The position numbers and the translations under genes were made by a program. The notes beneath the pieces are model-generated. The model had not been told where the DNA came from. It made no database searches and worked only from the letters and a program-made list of their open reading frames with translations. 23,117 nucleotides of DNA from Chloroflexota bacterium (GTDB lineage Bacteria; Chloroflexota; Anaerolineae; Promineifilales; Promineifilaceae): the NCBI GenBank assembly GCA_024223125.1, contig JAAEOP010000384.1, forward strand, positions 1-23,117, read 5' to 3'. How positions within the stretch are numbered: position 1 is the stretch's first letter; each line of letters opens with the position of its first letter. Positions 6,537 to 13,073 of this stretch are shown here, piece after piece.

Positions 6537-7169
6537 TTATTCAAATACGGTCAGGATGTCGGCTGAAGTCAATCCTTCTTTCTCCAGAGATTTTTTCAAA
6601 CGGACGCGGGCATCGTGCAGCAATTTGTATAAAGCGTTGGGTTTCATTTCCATCATGGCAGCTACGTCGTTGGTGGACTCTCCCTGGATAACGGAGGCAA
6701 CGAGGGCGGTGCGCTGTTTTTCGGTGAGGTCTTCATTAATAAGACGTTGCACGTGGTGCATCATTTCGGCGCGTTCGGTAGCGTTTTCGGGGGTGGGGGC
6801 TTCGTCGGCGATGAAACTGGGGGTGTAGTCGCCGCTTTCGGTTTCGGTCATGCCGTCCAGGGAGTTGTCTTGCCATCGTTTGCGGCGCAGTTCGGTCAGG
6901 GCAATGGAGACGGCAACTTTATGCGCCCAGGTGGTAAATTTGCTGCGGCCGGCAAAGGTGCCTTTTTTGGCTAATATTTTTAGCAGTGCTTCCTGGGTAA
7001 AATCTTCGGCCTGAGTGTGGAATTCGGGCGCGGCCGTGTTTACCTGAGCTAACAAGCCGCGTTGTAACCCATTGACCAAAATGGTGTACAAATCGGTCAG
7101 GGCTTCTTGATGATGAGGGTGGTCTGGTTCTAATTCAGCCAGCCATTGATCGTTGGTTCTTGTGGTCAC
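6537..7169 (-). CDS. ECF-family RNA polymerase sigma factor
   Basis: A 210-residue sigma-70 family factor of the extracytoplasmic-function type that directs RNA polymerase to an unknown regulon. Region 2 is seen in DFTQEALLKILAKK and SKFTTWAHKVAVSIALTELRRKRW-like core residues (about 55-98). Region 4 is the C-terminal helix-turn-helix in LTEKQRTALVASVIQGES and NALYKLLHDARVRLKK. Regions 1 and 3 are absent, as expected for ECF factors. The GTG start has no ribosome site and is only seven bases after TATAAT, suggesting a leaderless message. It pairs with the downstream zf-HC2 gene, though about 150 bp of hairpin-bearing DNA separates them, more than usual. Confidence 0.92.
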   Translation of the reverse strand: MTTRTNDQWLAELEPDHPHHQEALTDLYTILVNGLQRGLLAQVNTAAPEFHTQAEDFTQEALLKILAKKGTFAGRSKFTTWAHKVAVSIALTELRRKRWQDNSLDGMTETESGDYTPSFIADEAPTPENATERAEMMHHVQRLINEDLTEKQRTALVASVIQGESTNDVAAMMEMKPNALYKLLHDARVRLKKSLEKEGLTSADILTVFE

Positions 7170-7176
7170 GGCCGTT

Positions 7177-7182
7177 ATTATA
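7177..7182 (-). promoter_or_regulatory. -10 element TATAAT of the sigma gene
   Basis: A perfect TATAAT on the minus strand ends seven bases before the GTG start codon, so transcription would begin at or next to the start codon. No good -35 hexamer is seen 16-18 bases upstream. Confidence 0.5.
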
Positions 7183-7225
7183 CCGGAACTTTTGCAAATT
7201 GGGAGGGATGATTACAGTTAAGGGG

Positions 7226-7309
7226 CATGCAAGTGTGCAAGTATGCAAGTTGCAAGTAGGGGCAAAACAGCCGGTTGGAACCTTCGCCTAGCGGAGAACC
7301 ATTTCTCCG
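7226..7309. repeat. GCAAGT word repeats and hairpin
   Basis: Four closely spaced copies of TGCAAGT or GCAAGT occupy 7229-7257. They are followed by CGGAGAA (7292-7298) / TTCTCCG (7303-7309) around a CCAT loop. This fills the divergent gap between the sigma gene and the FAD reductase gene. It is of the same style as the other spacers and shows no obvious promoter. Confidence 0.55.
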
Positions 7310-7341
7310 GCTGCCTTGCCCGATTTAGAATAGGTGAATCA

Positions 7342-8766
7342 ATGGTACGAGATGATATGCATGATTTGGTGGTGATTGGGGCGGGGTCGGCGGGGTTGAC
7401 GGCCGTGAAGTTCGGACTGAAATTAGGCGCAACCGTAGCGTTAGTGGAGAAAAGCCGGGTGGGCGGCGATTGTACCTGGACGGGCTGTGTGCCCAGCAAG
7501 GCGCTGCTGCATGTAGCCAAAACAATGCAGGCCGCGCAGCAAGCGAGCCGATTTGGGAAGACGGCCGACCCCATTCGAACCGATATGTCAAAAGTGAAAA
7601 CGTATGTACAAGACCGGATTCAAACCGTGTATGCTTCTGAGACGCCGGAGAAATTGGCTGCTGAAGGGGCTGATGTTTTTTTTGGTAAGGCGCGGTTTTT
7701 GGACGAGAATCGGGTACAGGTGGGGGAGCAGATTATTTGCGGTAAAAAATTTGTGCTGGCGACGGGGGCACGACCATTCATCCCCCCAATTGATGGTTTA
7801 TTAGAAACGCCGTATATGACCTATAAGCACATTTTTGAAAATGATCGTTTGCCGGAACGGTTATTGGTGTTGGGGGCCGGGCCAATTGGCATGGAGTTGG
7901 GCCAGGCGTACCGGCGGTTGGGGGCGCAGGTGACGTTGGTGGATGTGGCTTTGCTGCCCCGTGAGGAACCGGAAGTGGCGGCCGTGATGGCTCAGGTTTT
8001 TGCCAGTGAGGGGATTCAATGTGTGCGCGGGTTGGCGGCGGCTGTGACGTACAATAACAATCAATTTTCTCTGCTGGTAGAAGATAAAGAAGCGAGACAA
8101 TCTCGACAATTGACGGGGGATATGCTGCTGGTGGCGGTAGGACGTATACCGAATGTGTCGGGGATGGATTTGGAGAAAGTGGGGGTGGCTTACGGTCGTG
8201 AGGGCATTCAAGTTAATCAAAATCTGGCGACGACGGCCAGTCATATTTTTGCGGCCGGAGATTGTACGGGTGGGCTGCAATTCACCCATTATGCAGGCTG
8301 GCAGGGGTTTCAGGCGGTGCGGAACGGATTGCTACCAGGCAGTAGTAAAGGGGTGTCTGATGTGATTCCCAATGTGACGTTTACGGAGCCGGAAGTGGCG
8401 CATGTGGGGTTGACGGAACAAGCGGCGATAGAGGCGTATGGGGAGAAGGCGCAGGTGTGGCAGCGGCCGTTAAATCAAGATGACCGCGCTGTTGTGGATG
8501 GGGCGACGGAGGGATTTATTAAGATTGTAGGCTTGGCAGACGGCCGTGTGCTGGGCGCCACCGTCGTCGCCCCTCGCGCCGGTGAAATGATTGCCGAAGT
8601 AACGCTAGCAATCCAAAACAAGCTGAAACTGCGTGACATTGCTTACACCATCCACCCGTACCCTACCTACACAAACAGTTTGCAACTATTAGCGGCTGAT
8701 TGGGCCACAGAGGATTTTTTGGATAGCGTGGCCGGTCGTTTTTTGGGCTGGCTTAATCGGCCGTAA
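7342..8766 (+). CDS. FAD-dependent pyridine nucleotide-disulfide oxidoreductase, MerA-like
   Basis: A 474-residue cytoplasmic flavoprotein of the lipoamide dehydrogenase/mercuric reductase superfamily. It has the FAD-binding VVIGAGSAGLTA (10-21), redox-active C44-T-W-T-G-C49, the NAD(P)-binding VLGAGPIGMELG, AAGDCTGG for FAD, and a C-terminal dimer domain. At the site where lipoamide dehydrogenase has His-Pro-Thr and a paired Glu, this protein has Y-P-T-Y-T-N, so it is not a normal lipoamide dehydrogenase. The C-terminal Cys pair of mercuric reductase is also missing. The substrate is unknown; a glutaredoxin or low-molecular-weight thiol disulfide is possible given its neighbour. ATG 7342 has AGGTGA just upstream. 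An in-frame upstream start at 7243 would add 33 non-conserved residues. Confidence 0.88.
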   Translation: MVRDDMHDLVVIGAGSAGLTAVKFGLKLGATVALVEKSRVGGDCTWTGCVPSKALLHVAKTMQAAQQASRFGKTADPIRTDMSKVKTYVQDRIQTVYASETPEKLAAEGADVFFGKARFLDENRVQVGEQIICGKKFVLATGARPFIPPIDGLLETPYMTYKHIFENDRLPERLLVLGAGPIGMELGQAYRRLGAQVTLVDVALLPREEPEVAAVMAQVFASEGIQCVRGLAAAVTYNNNQFSLLVEDKEARQSRQLTGDMLLVAVGRIPNVSGMDLEKVGVAYGREGIQVNQNLATTASHIFAAGDCTGGLQFTHYAGWQGFQAVRNGLLPGSSKGVSDVIPNVTFTEPEVAHVGLTEQAAIEAYGEKAQVWQRPLNQDDRAVVDGATEGFIKIVGLADGRVLGATVVAPRAGEMIAEVTLAIQNKLKLRDIAYTIHPYPTYTNSLQLLAADWATEDFLDSVAGRFLGWLNRP

Positions 8767-8813
8767 TTTTTGCAAACACGGATGGGGGGAACACGGATTG
8801 GAAGAGGAAAAGT

Positions 8814-9101
8814 ATGAGTATGAATATGGAAACAACCGAAGTTGGTACGATTACCATGTACACCACAAGTTGGTGTCCAGACTGCCACCGGGCTATATAT
8901 CTGTTGGATGAATATGGCGTGGCCTACAATAATATTGACGTGGAACAAAACCCGGACGGGATGGCTTTTGTGAAACAAGTGAACAACGGCCGTCGTGTTG
9001 TGCCCACCATTGTGTTCCCGGACAATACAATTTTAGTGGAGCCATCTAACCAGATTTTAGCCGAGAAAGTAGGTATAGATTTTAGGCAGGGTTCATTTTG
9101 A
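8814..9101 (+). CDS. Glutaredoxin-like protein (CPDC motif)
   Basis: A 95-residue thioredoxin-fold redox protein. The active site is C21-P-D-C24 (TTSWCPDCHRA), the cis-proline is in VVPTIVF (P64), and the second helix follows. CPDC rather than CPYC is common among mycoredoxin/NrdH-like small glutaredoxins. It probably reduces mixed disulfides in the cytoplasm. It starts 47 bp after the FAD reductase gene on the same strand, so electrons could pass from one to the other, which is inference from context. GAGG lies about eight bases before the start. The spacer holds two copies of an AACACGGAT word. The stop codon overlaps the first hairpin of the array downstream. Confidence 0.92.
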   Translation: MSMNMETTEVGTITMYTTSWCPDCHRAIYLLDEYGVAYNNIDVEQNPDGMAFVKQVNNGRRVVPTIVFPDNTILVEPSNQILAEKVGIDFRQGSF

Positions 9102-9226
9102 TGTAGATTGGAAATCTACATCTGATACACAAAGTGCGTTAAAAACGCACTTGAAAACTGGGCTTGAGCGCTTTCTAACCCGCTTTCAGCGGGTTTCTTG
9201 TCTCAGACGTGCATTTGTAATGCACG
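9100..9226. repeat. Array of four perfect triloop hairpins
   Basis: Within 9102-9409, a 308-bp stretch without a gene, four different perfect hairpins stand in a row. They are 9100-9122 (10 bp, loop GGA), 9132-9152 (9 bp, loop AAA), 9177-9195 (8 bp, loop TTC) and 9208-9226 (8 bp, loop TGT). The stems are unrelated in sequence apart from shared GTGC/GCAC cores, yet each loop is exactly three bases. The first may end glutaredoxin transcription, but no strong T-run follows. Confidence 0.8.
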
Positions 9227-9334
9227 GCAATGGCCGGGTACATTACTGGGTGAATGGGTGTGGGTCAACATTTCTGTGCAATACGTAGAATGCCCCAAGA
9301 TGTTAAGGGTTGGAGATTAAATTAATATCCTAAA

Positions 9335-9380
9335 TGAGATTGGGAGATTGAGAGATTTAATCGCCCAATTTCCAATCTCA
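9335..9380. repeat. GAGATTGG word-repeat hairpin
   Basis: TGAGATTGG (9335-9343) pairs with CCAATCTCA (9372-9380), with further GAGATTG-like words between. It lies between the convergent glutaredoxin and response regulator genes, where it could end transcription from both sides. The same word family recurs at 15375-15411. The rest of 9227-9409 holds nothing I can identify. Confidence 0.65.
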
Positions 9381-9409
9381 GAGATGGGACAGTTAATCAA
9401 TCACGGTTT

Positions 9410-10138
9410 CTAAGTTGAAGTAATCTGGTCTGAGTCTACGTTGAAACGGTAACCGATTCCCCGCTCGGCTACGATGTAGGAGGGTTCGGAGGGATTCATT
9501 TCCACTTTGCTGCGTAGACGGTGGATGTGGACGTGCAGTCGGTCTTCCTGGGCATTTTGCATGGGCCAGATGCGGTTGAGGAGGAATTCGGTGGTAACAA
9601 TACGGCCGGCGTTCCGCACCAGGATGTACATCAGTTTGGTTTCGGTAGGGGTCAGGGAAACGGGGTCGCCATTGACGAGGGCTTCGCGGTTGGGGAAGTT
9701 GATCATCAGGCGGTCATCTATGCGGGTGGTGGATTCAAGGGTGTAGGCGTAGTCGCCCATACGGCGTAGGACACGGCGCACACGAGCCTGGAGTTCTTCA
9801 GGATTGAATGGTTTGACGATGTAATCTTCGGCGTATTCTTCCAGCCCTTTGATGATGGTTTCTTCGGTGTTAACGGCCGTGAGCATAATAATCGGCATGT
9901 CGCTAAATTCACGTACCGCATGACAAAACTCAAAACCGCTCATAATGGGCATGTGCAAGTCTACAATGGCTAGATGGGGCATCCCGTGCCGGTTGATTAA
10001 CTTGAGCGCGTCTTGACCGGATACGGCCGTGATGACATCATACCCAGCCTGTTCCAATGTGTGCTGCACAATCCGCAGAGTATAAGTATTATCATCCACA
10101 GCCAAAATTTTATGAGTTTCAATAGGTGTATCAAACAT
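9410..10138 (-). CDS. OmpR/PhoB-type response regulator
   Basis: A 242-residue two-component regulator. The receiver domain (about 8-125) has acidic D15-D16, phosphoacceptor D60 in AIVDLHMP, T87 in MLTA and K109 in IVKPF. The C-terminal winged helix (about 140-235) ends in the usual VRGxGYRF-like element (AERGIGYRF). It binds DNA when phosphorylated. No histidine kinase gene is adjacent, so it is an orphan here. It is transcribed divergently from the complex I cluster across a 221-bp spacer, so it could control nuo, but nothing in the sequence proves this. The ribosome site is weak (GAAG). Confidence 0.95.
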   Translation of the reverse strand: MFDTPIETHKILAVDDNTYTLRIVQHTLEQAGYDVITAVSGQDALKLINRHGMPHLAIVDLHMPIMSGFEFCHAVREFSDMPIIMLTAVNTEETIIKGLEEYAEDYIVKPFNPEELQARVRRVLRRMGDYAYTLESTTRIDDRLMINFPNREALVNGDPVSLTPTETKLMYILVRNAGRIVTTEFLLNRIWPMQNAQEDRLHVHIHRLRSKVEMNPSEPSYIVAERGIGYRFNVDSDQITST

Positions 10139-10212
10139 AAGGTGTCTTCAATTAGATGCAATCATTATTCCAATATTATTAACGCTCGTCAGTATACAAG
10201 AAGAACAGTAGA

Positions 10213-10251
10213 AAAAAAAGCGCACAATGGTAAAAACAGGGCGCTTTTTTT
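10213..10251. terminator. Terminator-shaped hairpin, bidirectional
   Basis: AAAAAAAGCGC (10213-10223) pairs with GCGCTTTTTTT (10241-10251) across a 17-nt loop, so either strand yields a GC core followed by a T-run. It lies between two divergent genes, where terminators are unexpected. It could insulate them or act as an attenuator in the response regulator leader. It is upstream of the predicted nuo promoter. Confidence 0.6.
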
Positions 10252-10264
10252 CTTGAATATTCTT

Positions 10265-10293
10265 TTGCCCATGTTTGGGGCATGTGTTATAAC
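10265..10293 (+). promoter_or_regulatory. Candidate promoter of the complex I cluster
   Basis: TTGCCC (10265-10270), a 17-bp spacer and TATAAC (10288-10293), with TG one base before the -10 (extended -10). The spacer contains the inverted repeat TGCCC...GGGCA (10266-10282), a possible operator. The start codon of nuoA is 66 bases downstream. Confidence 0.5.
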
Positions 10294-10359
10294 TGTGCGC
10301 TGTAAATGGGATAAAATTCACAAATCAAATTTTAAGGAAGAAGGAGTGAAAACCCCCAC

Positions 10360-10716
10360 GTGGTAAATGACTGGTATTTTATCGTGCTATTTGTGGTGTT
10401 GTCGCCTGTGTTAGCGGCTGCGCCCATGATTATTAACTATTTGCTCGGCCCCAAAAAACCCAATCCAATTAAGCAGCAAACGTATGAATGTGGGATTGAA
10501 ACAGTTGGCGATGCGTGGGTACAGTTTAAGGTGCAATATTACATCTATGCCCTTGTATTTGTCATTTTTGATATAGAAGCTGTTTTCCTGTTTCCCGTTG
10601 CTGTTGCTTATGGTCAACTCTCCTTATTTGCCATTGGCGCGGCCGTTTTGTTTATTCTGTTACTGGCTGACGGTTTAGCATATGCCTGGGGCCGCGGCGT
10701 CCTGGAATGGATTTAA
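10360..10716 (+). CDS. nuoA: NADH-quinone oxidoreductase subunit A
   Basis: A 118-residue membrane subunit of respiratory complex I near the quinone site. It has three membrane segments, the Y-E-C-G loop (TYECGIE) and the acidic TM2 motif VIFDIEAVFLFP, and is of normal length. The start is GTG. AAGGAG lies about 13 bases upstream, farther than usual, but no better in-frame start is present. It is the first gene of the cluster. The usual next genes nuoB, nuoC and nuoD are missing, and nuoH follows after 123 bp. Confidence 0.96.
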   Translation: MVNDWYFIVLFVVLSPVLAAAPMIINYLLGPKKPNPIKQQTYECGIETVGDAWVQFKVQYYIYALVFVIFDIEAVFLFPVAVAYGQLSLFAIGAAVLFILLLADGLAYAWGRGVLEWI

Positions 10717-10736
10717 GAATCTAATAACGTGAAAGT

Positions 10737-10763
10737 AGTAGCCGAGGCGGTTACTGCCTTTTT
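10737..10763 (+). terminator. Possible attenuator between nuoA and nuoH
   Basis: AGTAGCC (10737-10743) pairs with GGTTACT (10749-10755, one G-T pair) around GAGGC. GCC and then TTTTT (10759-10763) follow. It is terminator-like, but the T-run is offset by three bases. It lies exactly where nuoBCD would normally be. Confidence 0.35.
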
Positions 10764-10839
10764 ATCTGGCACAGGGCTAATCTTTTGAATACTGTCTTGT
10801 GCCTGTATGTTGTATTGTTGTGTGTTTGGAGTATACGCG

Positions 10840-12099
10840 ATGCAAATTGATCCGATTCAACTCTTACAAAGTGCTTTAGACCTGACTTTGTTTTCATATT
10901 TACGAGAGGTTTTTGCAGAAGACCCGACGGCGTTGTTAATCGTTAACATTTTGGTTGTGTTGTCGTTGGCAACGGTGCCGCTGCTGTCAGTTTTTGTAGT
11001 GGGGTGGGTTGAGCGCAAGGTTTTGGCGCGTATGCAAGATCGTATTGGGCCTAACCGGGTAGGCGGCCGTTATGGTTTACTGCAAATGGTGGCTGATGTG
11101 GTCAAGATGATGACCAAAGAGGTAATCGTTCCGGCGGGAGCTGATAAATGGGCTTATTTTGCAGCGCCGATATTGGCCTTGATGACTTCTGTACTTTTGT
11201 TTGCGGCGCTGCCATTGGCTCCGGCCGTTATTGGCGTTGACCTTAACATTGCTGTCTTCTATTTTTTGGCAATTAGTTCTGTGTCGGTTGTAGCCATCTT
11301 GTTAGCCGGATGGGGATCTAATAATAAATATGCCCTCTTGGGCGCGTTTCGGGCTGTAGCGCAATTGGTAAGTTATGAAGTGCCCATGATTTTGTCTCTG
11401 CTCGTGCCCATTATTCTGGCCCGCACCATGTCTACAGTGGGGTTGGTAGAAGCCCAAAACATCCCTTTTATTGTCTTTGTGCCGGTAGCGGCTCTGGTGT
11501 TTTTCATCTCCGCATTGGCGGAGACCGGCCGCAGCCCATTTGACTTGTTAGAGGCGGAATCGGAAATTGTAGCCGGTTTTCATACGGAATATACGGGTAT
11601 GTACTTTGGGCTGTTTATGGCCGGGGAATACATTGCCATTATGTTTATGTGCATCTTTTTCTCTACGGCGTTTTTAGGTGGCTACCGTTTCTTTGGTTTG
11701 GAAGAGTTGGTGGTGGGCAATGGCTTTTATTTGGGTAATTTGCTGGGCGCGGCCGCACTGCTACTTAAATCGGCCGGTATCTTCTTTATCTTTATGTGGC
11801 TGCGCGGTACGCTGCCACGTTTCCGCATTGATCAGTTGTTGAACTTTAATTGGAAGTTTATGGTTCCGCTGTCATTGGCGCTATTGTTCACGGTCGCTAT
11901 TTTAGACAAGCTGATTTTTATCTGGTTTCCGAATGTGCCTGACTTGGGTCGGGCATTGATTCATCTACTGAGTAATCTTTTGATTGCGGCCGTAACAATT
12001 GAATTGGTACGTTATCGTATTAAACGACAGCGGCAGACCGAAGAAATTTCTGAAGAAACAGAAACAGCGCCAGAGTTGGAACCGGCTCCGGCGCATTAA
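10840..12099 (+). CDS. nuoH: NADH-quinone oxidoreductase subunit H
   Basis: A 419-residue complex I subunit that forms the quinone chamber and links the peripheral and membrane arms. Conserved features are VERKVLARMQDRIGPNRVG (58-76), the E-V-P-M helix, and AETGRSPFDLLEAESE followed by a long acidic loop ending EYTGMYFG. There are about eight membrane segments. A Glu/Pro-rich hydrophilic tail of about 25 residues is extra. ATG 10840 has GGAG eight bases upstream; the earlier in-frame ATG at 10807 has none. nuoI, which normally follows, is absent. Confidence 0.96.
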   Translation: MQIDPIQLLQSALDLTLFSYLREVFAEDPTALLIVNILVVLSLATVPLLSVFVVGWVERKVLARMQDRIGPNRVGGRYGLLQMVADVVKMMTKEVIVPAGADKWAYFAAPILALMTSVLLFAALPLAPAVIGVDLNIAVFYFLAISSVSVVAILLAGWGSNNKYALLGAFRAVAQLVSYEVPMILSLLVPIILARTMSTVGLVEAQNIPFIVFVPVAALVFFISALAETGRSPFDLLEAESEIVAGFHTEYTGMYFGLFMAGEYIAIMFMCIFFSTAFLGGYRFFGLEELVVGNGFYLGNLLGAAALLLKSAGIFFIFMWLRGTLPRFRIDQLLNFNWKFMVPLSLALLFTVAILDKLIFIWFPNVPDLGRALIHLLSNLLIAAVTIELVRYRIKRQRQTEEISEETETAPELEPAPAH

Positions 12100-12102
12100 A
12101 AA

Positions 12103-12170
12103 CCAGTGATCAGTGTTCAGTAACAGTCATCAGTATGACTGCACACTGAAAACTGCACACTGAATACTGA
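12103..12170. repeat. CAGT/ACTG word-repeat hairpin
   Basis: The nuoH-nuoJ spacer is built of CAGT words followed by ACTG words. CAGTGTTCAGT (12111-12121) pairs with ACTGAATACTG (12159-12169) with one mismatch, and CAGTCAT/ATGACTG (12124-12141) forms an inner hairpin. CCAGTGATCAGTGTTCAGT at 12103-12121 recurs inverted at 20241-20259 with 18 of 19 bases the same. Confidence 0.7.
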
Positions 12171-12186
12171 AAATTGGAGTATGCTC

Positions 12187-12723
12187 GTGACTGGAGCGCA
12201 AATTCTATTTATTGCAGCAAGTGTAATAACGCTAGGAGCAGGTTTGATGGTGGTGACACTAAGAAATTTGTTTCATGCGGCGCTGGCAATGATGTTGTCG
12301 TTTTTAGGGGTGGCTGCACTCTACATTACGTTAGATGCAGGATTCATGGCGGCGGCACAGTTGTTGGTTTATATTGGCGCCATTTCGATTCTAATTATCT
12401 TTGCCATTATGTTGACCCGGCGCATGATGCAGACACATGAGACGGCTTTTAATTCACAAATGTTGGGGGGGGCGTTTACGGCCGTTGTCTCCTTCCTCGT
12501 ACTCGCTTTTGTCATGGTGCGTTTGTGGGGGAATAATCCGGCGTTTCAACAACCCCCAGAAATACCGGCCGAAGTGATGAGTGAAATGGTGACTTTGTTA
12601 GGCTTTAACTTTGTTAACGCCAACGGATATGTCATTCCCTTCATTTTGGCCTCTATGCTGTTGTTGGCCGCGCTGATAGGTTCTATTTACGTGGCCTGGC
12701 CACAAACGGAGGATGAAGCGTGA
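12187..12723 (+). CDS. nuoJ: NADH-quinone oxidoreductase subunit J
   Basis: A 178-residue complex I membrane subunit with five hydrophobic segments. The conserved TM3 region is recognisable as LLVYIGAISILIIFAIML, including the pi-bulge helix that takes part in coupling. I chose GTG 12187 because GGAG (12176-12179) sits seven bases ahead of it. The in-frame ATG two codons earlier is only one base from that GGAG. The 3' end overlaps nuoK by four bases (GTGA), indicating coupled translation. Confidence 0.95.
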   Translation: MTGAQILFIAASVITLGAGLMVVTLRNLFHAALAMMLSFLGVAALYITLDAGFMAAAQLLVYIGAISILIIFAIMLTRRMMQTHETAFNSQMLGGAFTAVVSFLVLAFVMVRLWGNNPAFQQPPEIPAEVMSEMVTLLGFNFVNANGYVIPFILASMLLLAALIGSIYVAWPQTEDEA

Positions 12724-13058
12724 TTCCATTATCCTGGTATCTCATTGTAGCCGCCCTCCTGTTTAGCATTGGTGCTTATGGTATGTTTGCCCGGCGGAAT
12801 GCGGTTGGTATTTTGATGGCAGTGGAGCTGATGTTGAACGCAGTCAATATCAATCTGGTTGCTTTCTGGCGTTACCGCGAACTGTTAGACCCCAATCCCA
12901 ACATGCCCTTTTTTACGATTACATCTGGCTGGGCGTGGGCAATTTTTGTCCTGACGGTGGCTGCTGCGGAAGCGGCCGTTGGTTTGGCCTTGATCATTTC
13001 AGTTTACCGCCGTCGTGATTCGGTTGTAGCTGAAGAATTAGACCTGCTTAAGAATTAA
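12720..13058 (+). CDS. nuoK: NADH-quinone oxidoreductase subunit K
   Basis: A 112-residue complex I membrane subunit with three helices, MrpC-like. The two buried glutamates of the proton path are present: E36 in MAVELMLNAVN and E84 in AAAEAAVGLALI. The loop between TM2 and TM3 and the tail are slightly longer than in the usual product of about 100 residues. The GTG start overlaps the nuoJ stop, with GGAGG about seven bases ahead. Confidence 0.96.
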   Translation: MIPLSWYLIVAALLFSIGAYGMFARRNAVGILMAVELMLNAVNINLVAFWRYRELLDPNPNMPFFTITSGWAWAIFVLTVAAAEAAVGLALIISVYRRRDSVVAEELDLLKN

Positions 13059-13073
13059 CACTGAGAAGAAAGT

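Noticed and set aside
6367..6828. 153-codon plus-strand frame across the sigma/zf-HC2 region
   Set aside because: It crosses the intergenic hairpins and runs antisense to sigma region 4. No family resemblance.
7861..8289. 142-codon minus-strand frame inside the FAD reductase gene
   Set aside because: Antisense shadow of conserved NAD- and FAD-binding sequence, with low-complexity His/Gln/Arg content.
7342..8766. Dihydrolipoamide dehydrogenase (lpdA)
   Set aside because: The His-Pro-Thr and Glu dyad is replaced by Tyr and Asn, and no dehydrogenase complex genes are adjacent.
9100..9226. CRISPR array
   Set aside because: The hairpins differ from one another in sequence, spacing is uneven and there are no equal-length spacers or direct repeats.
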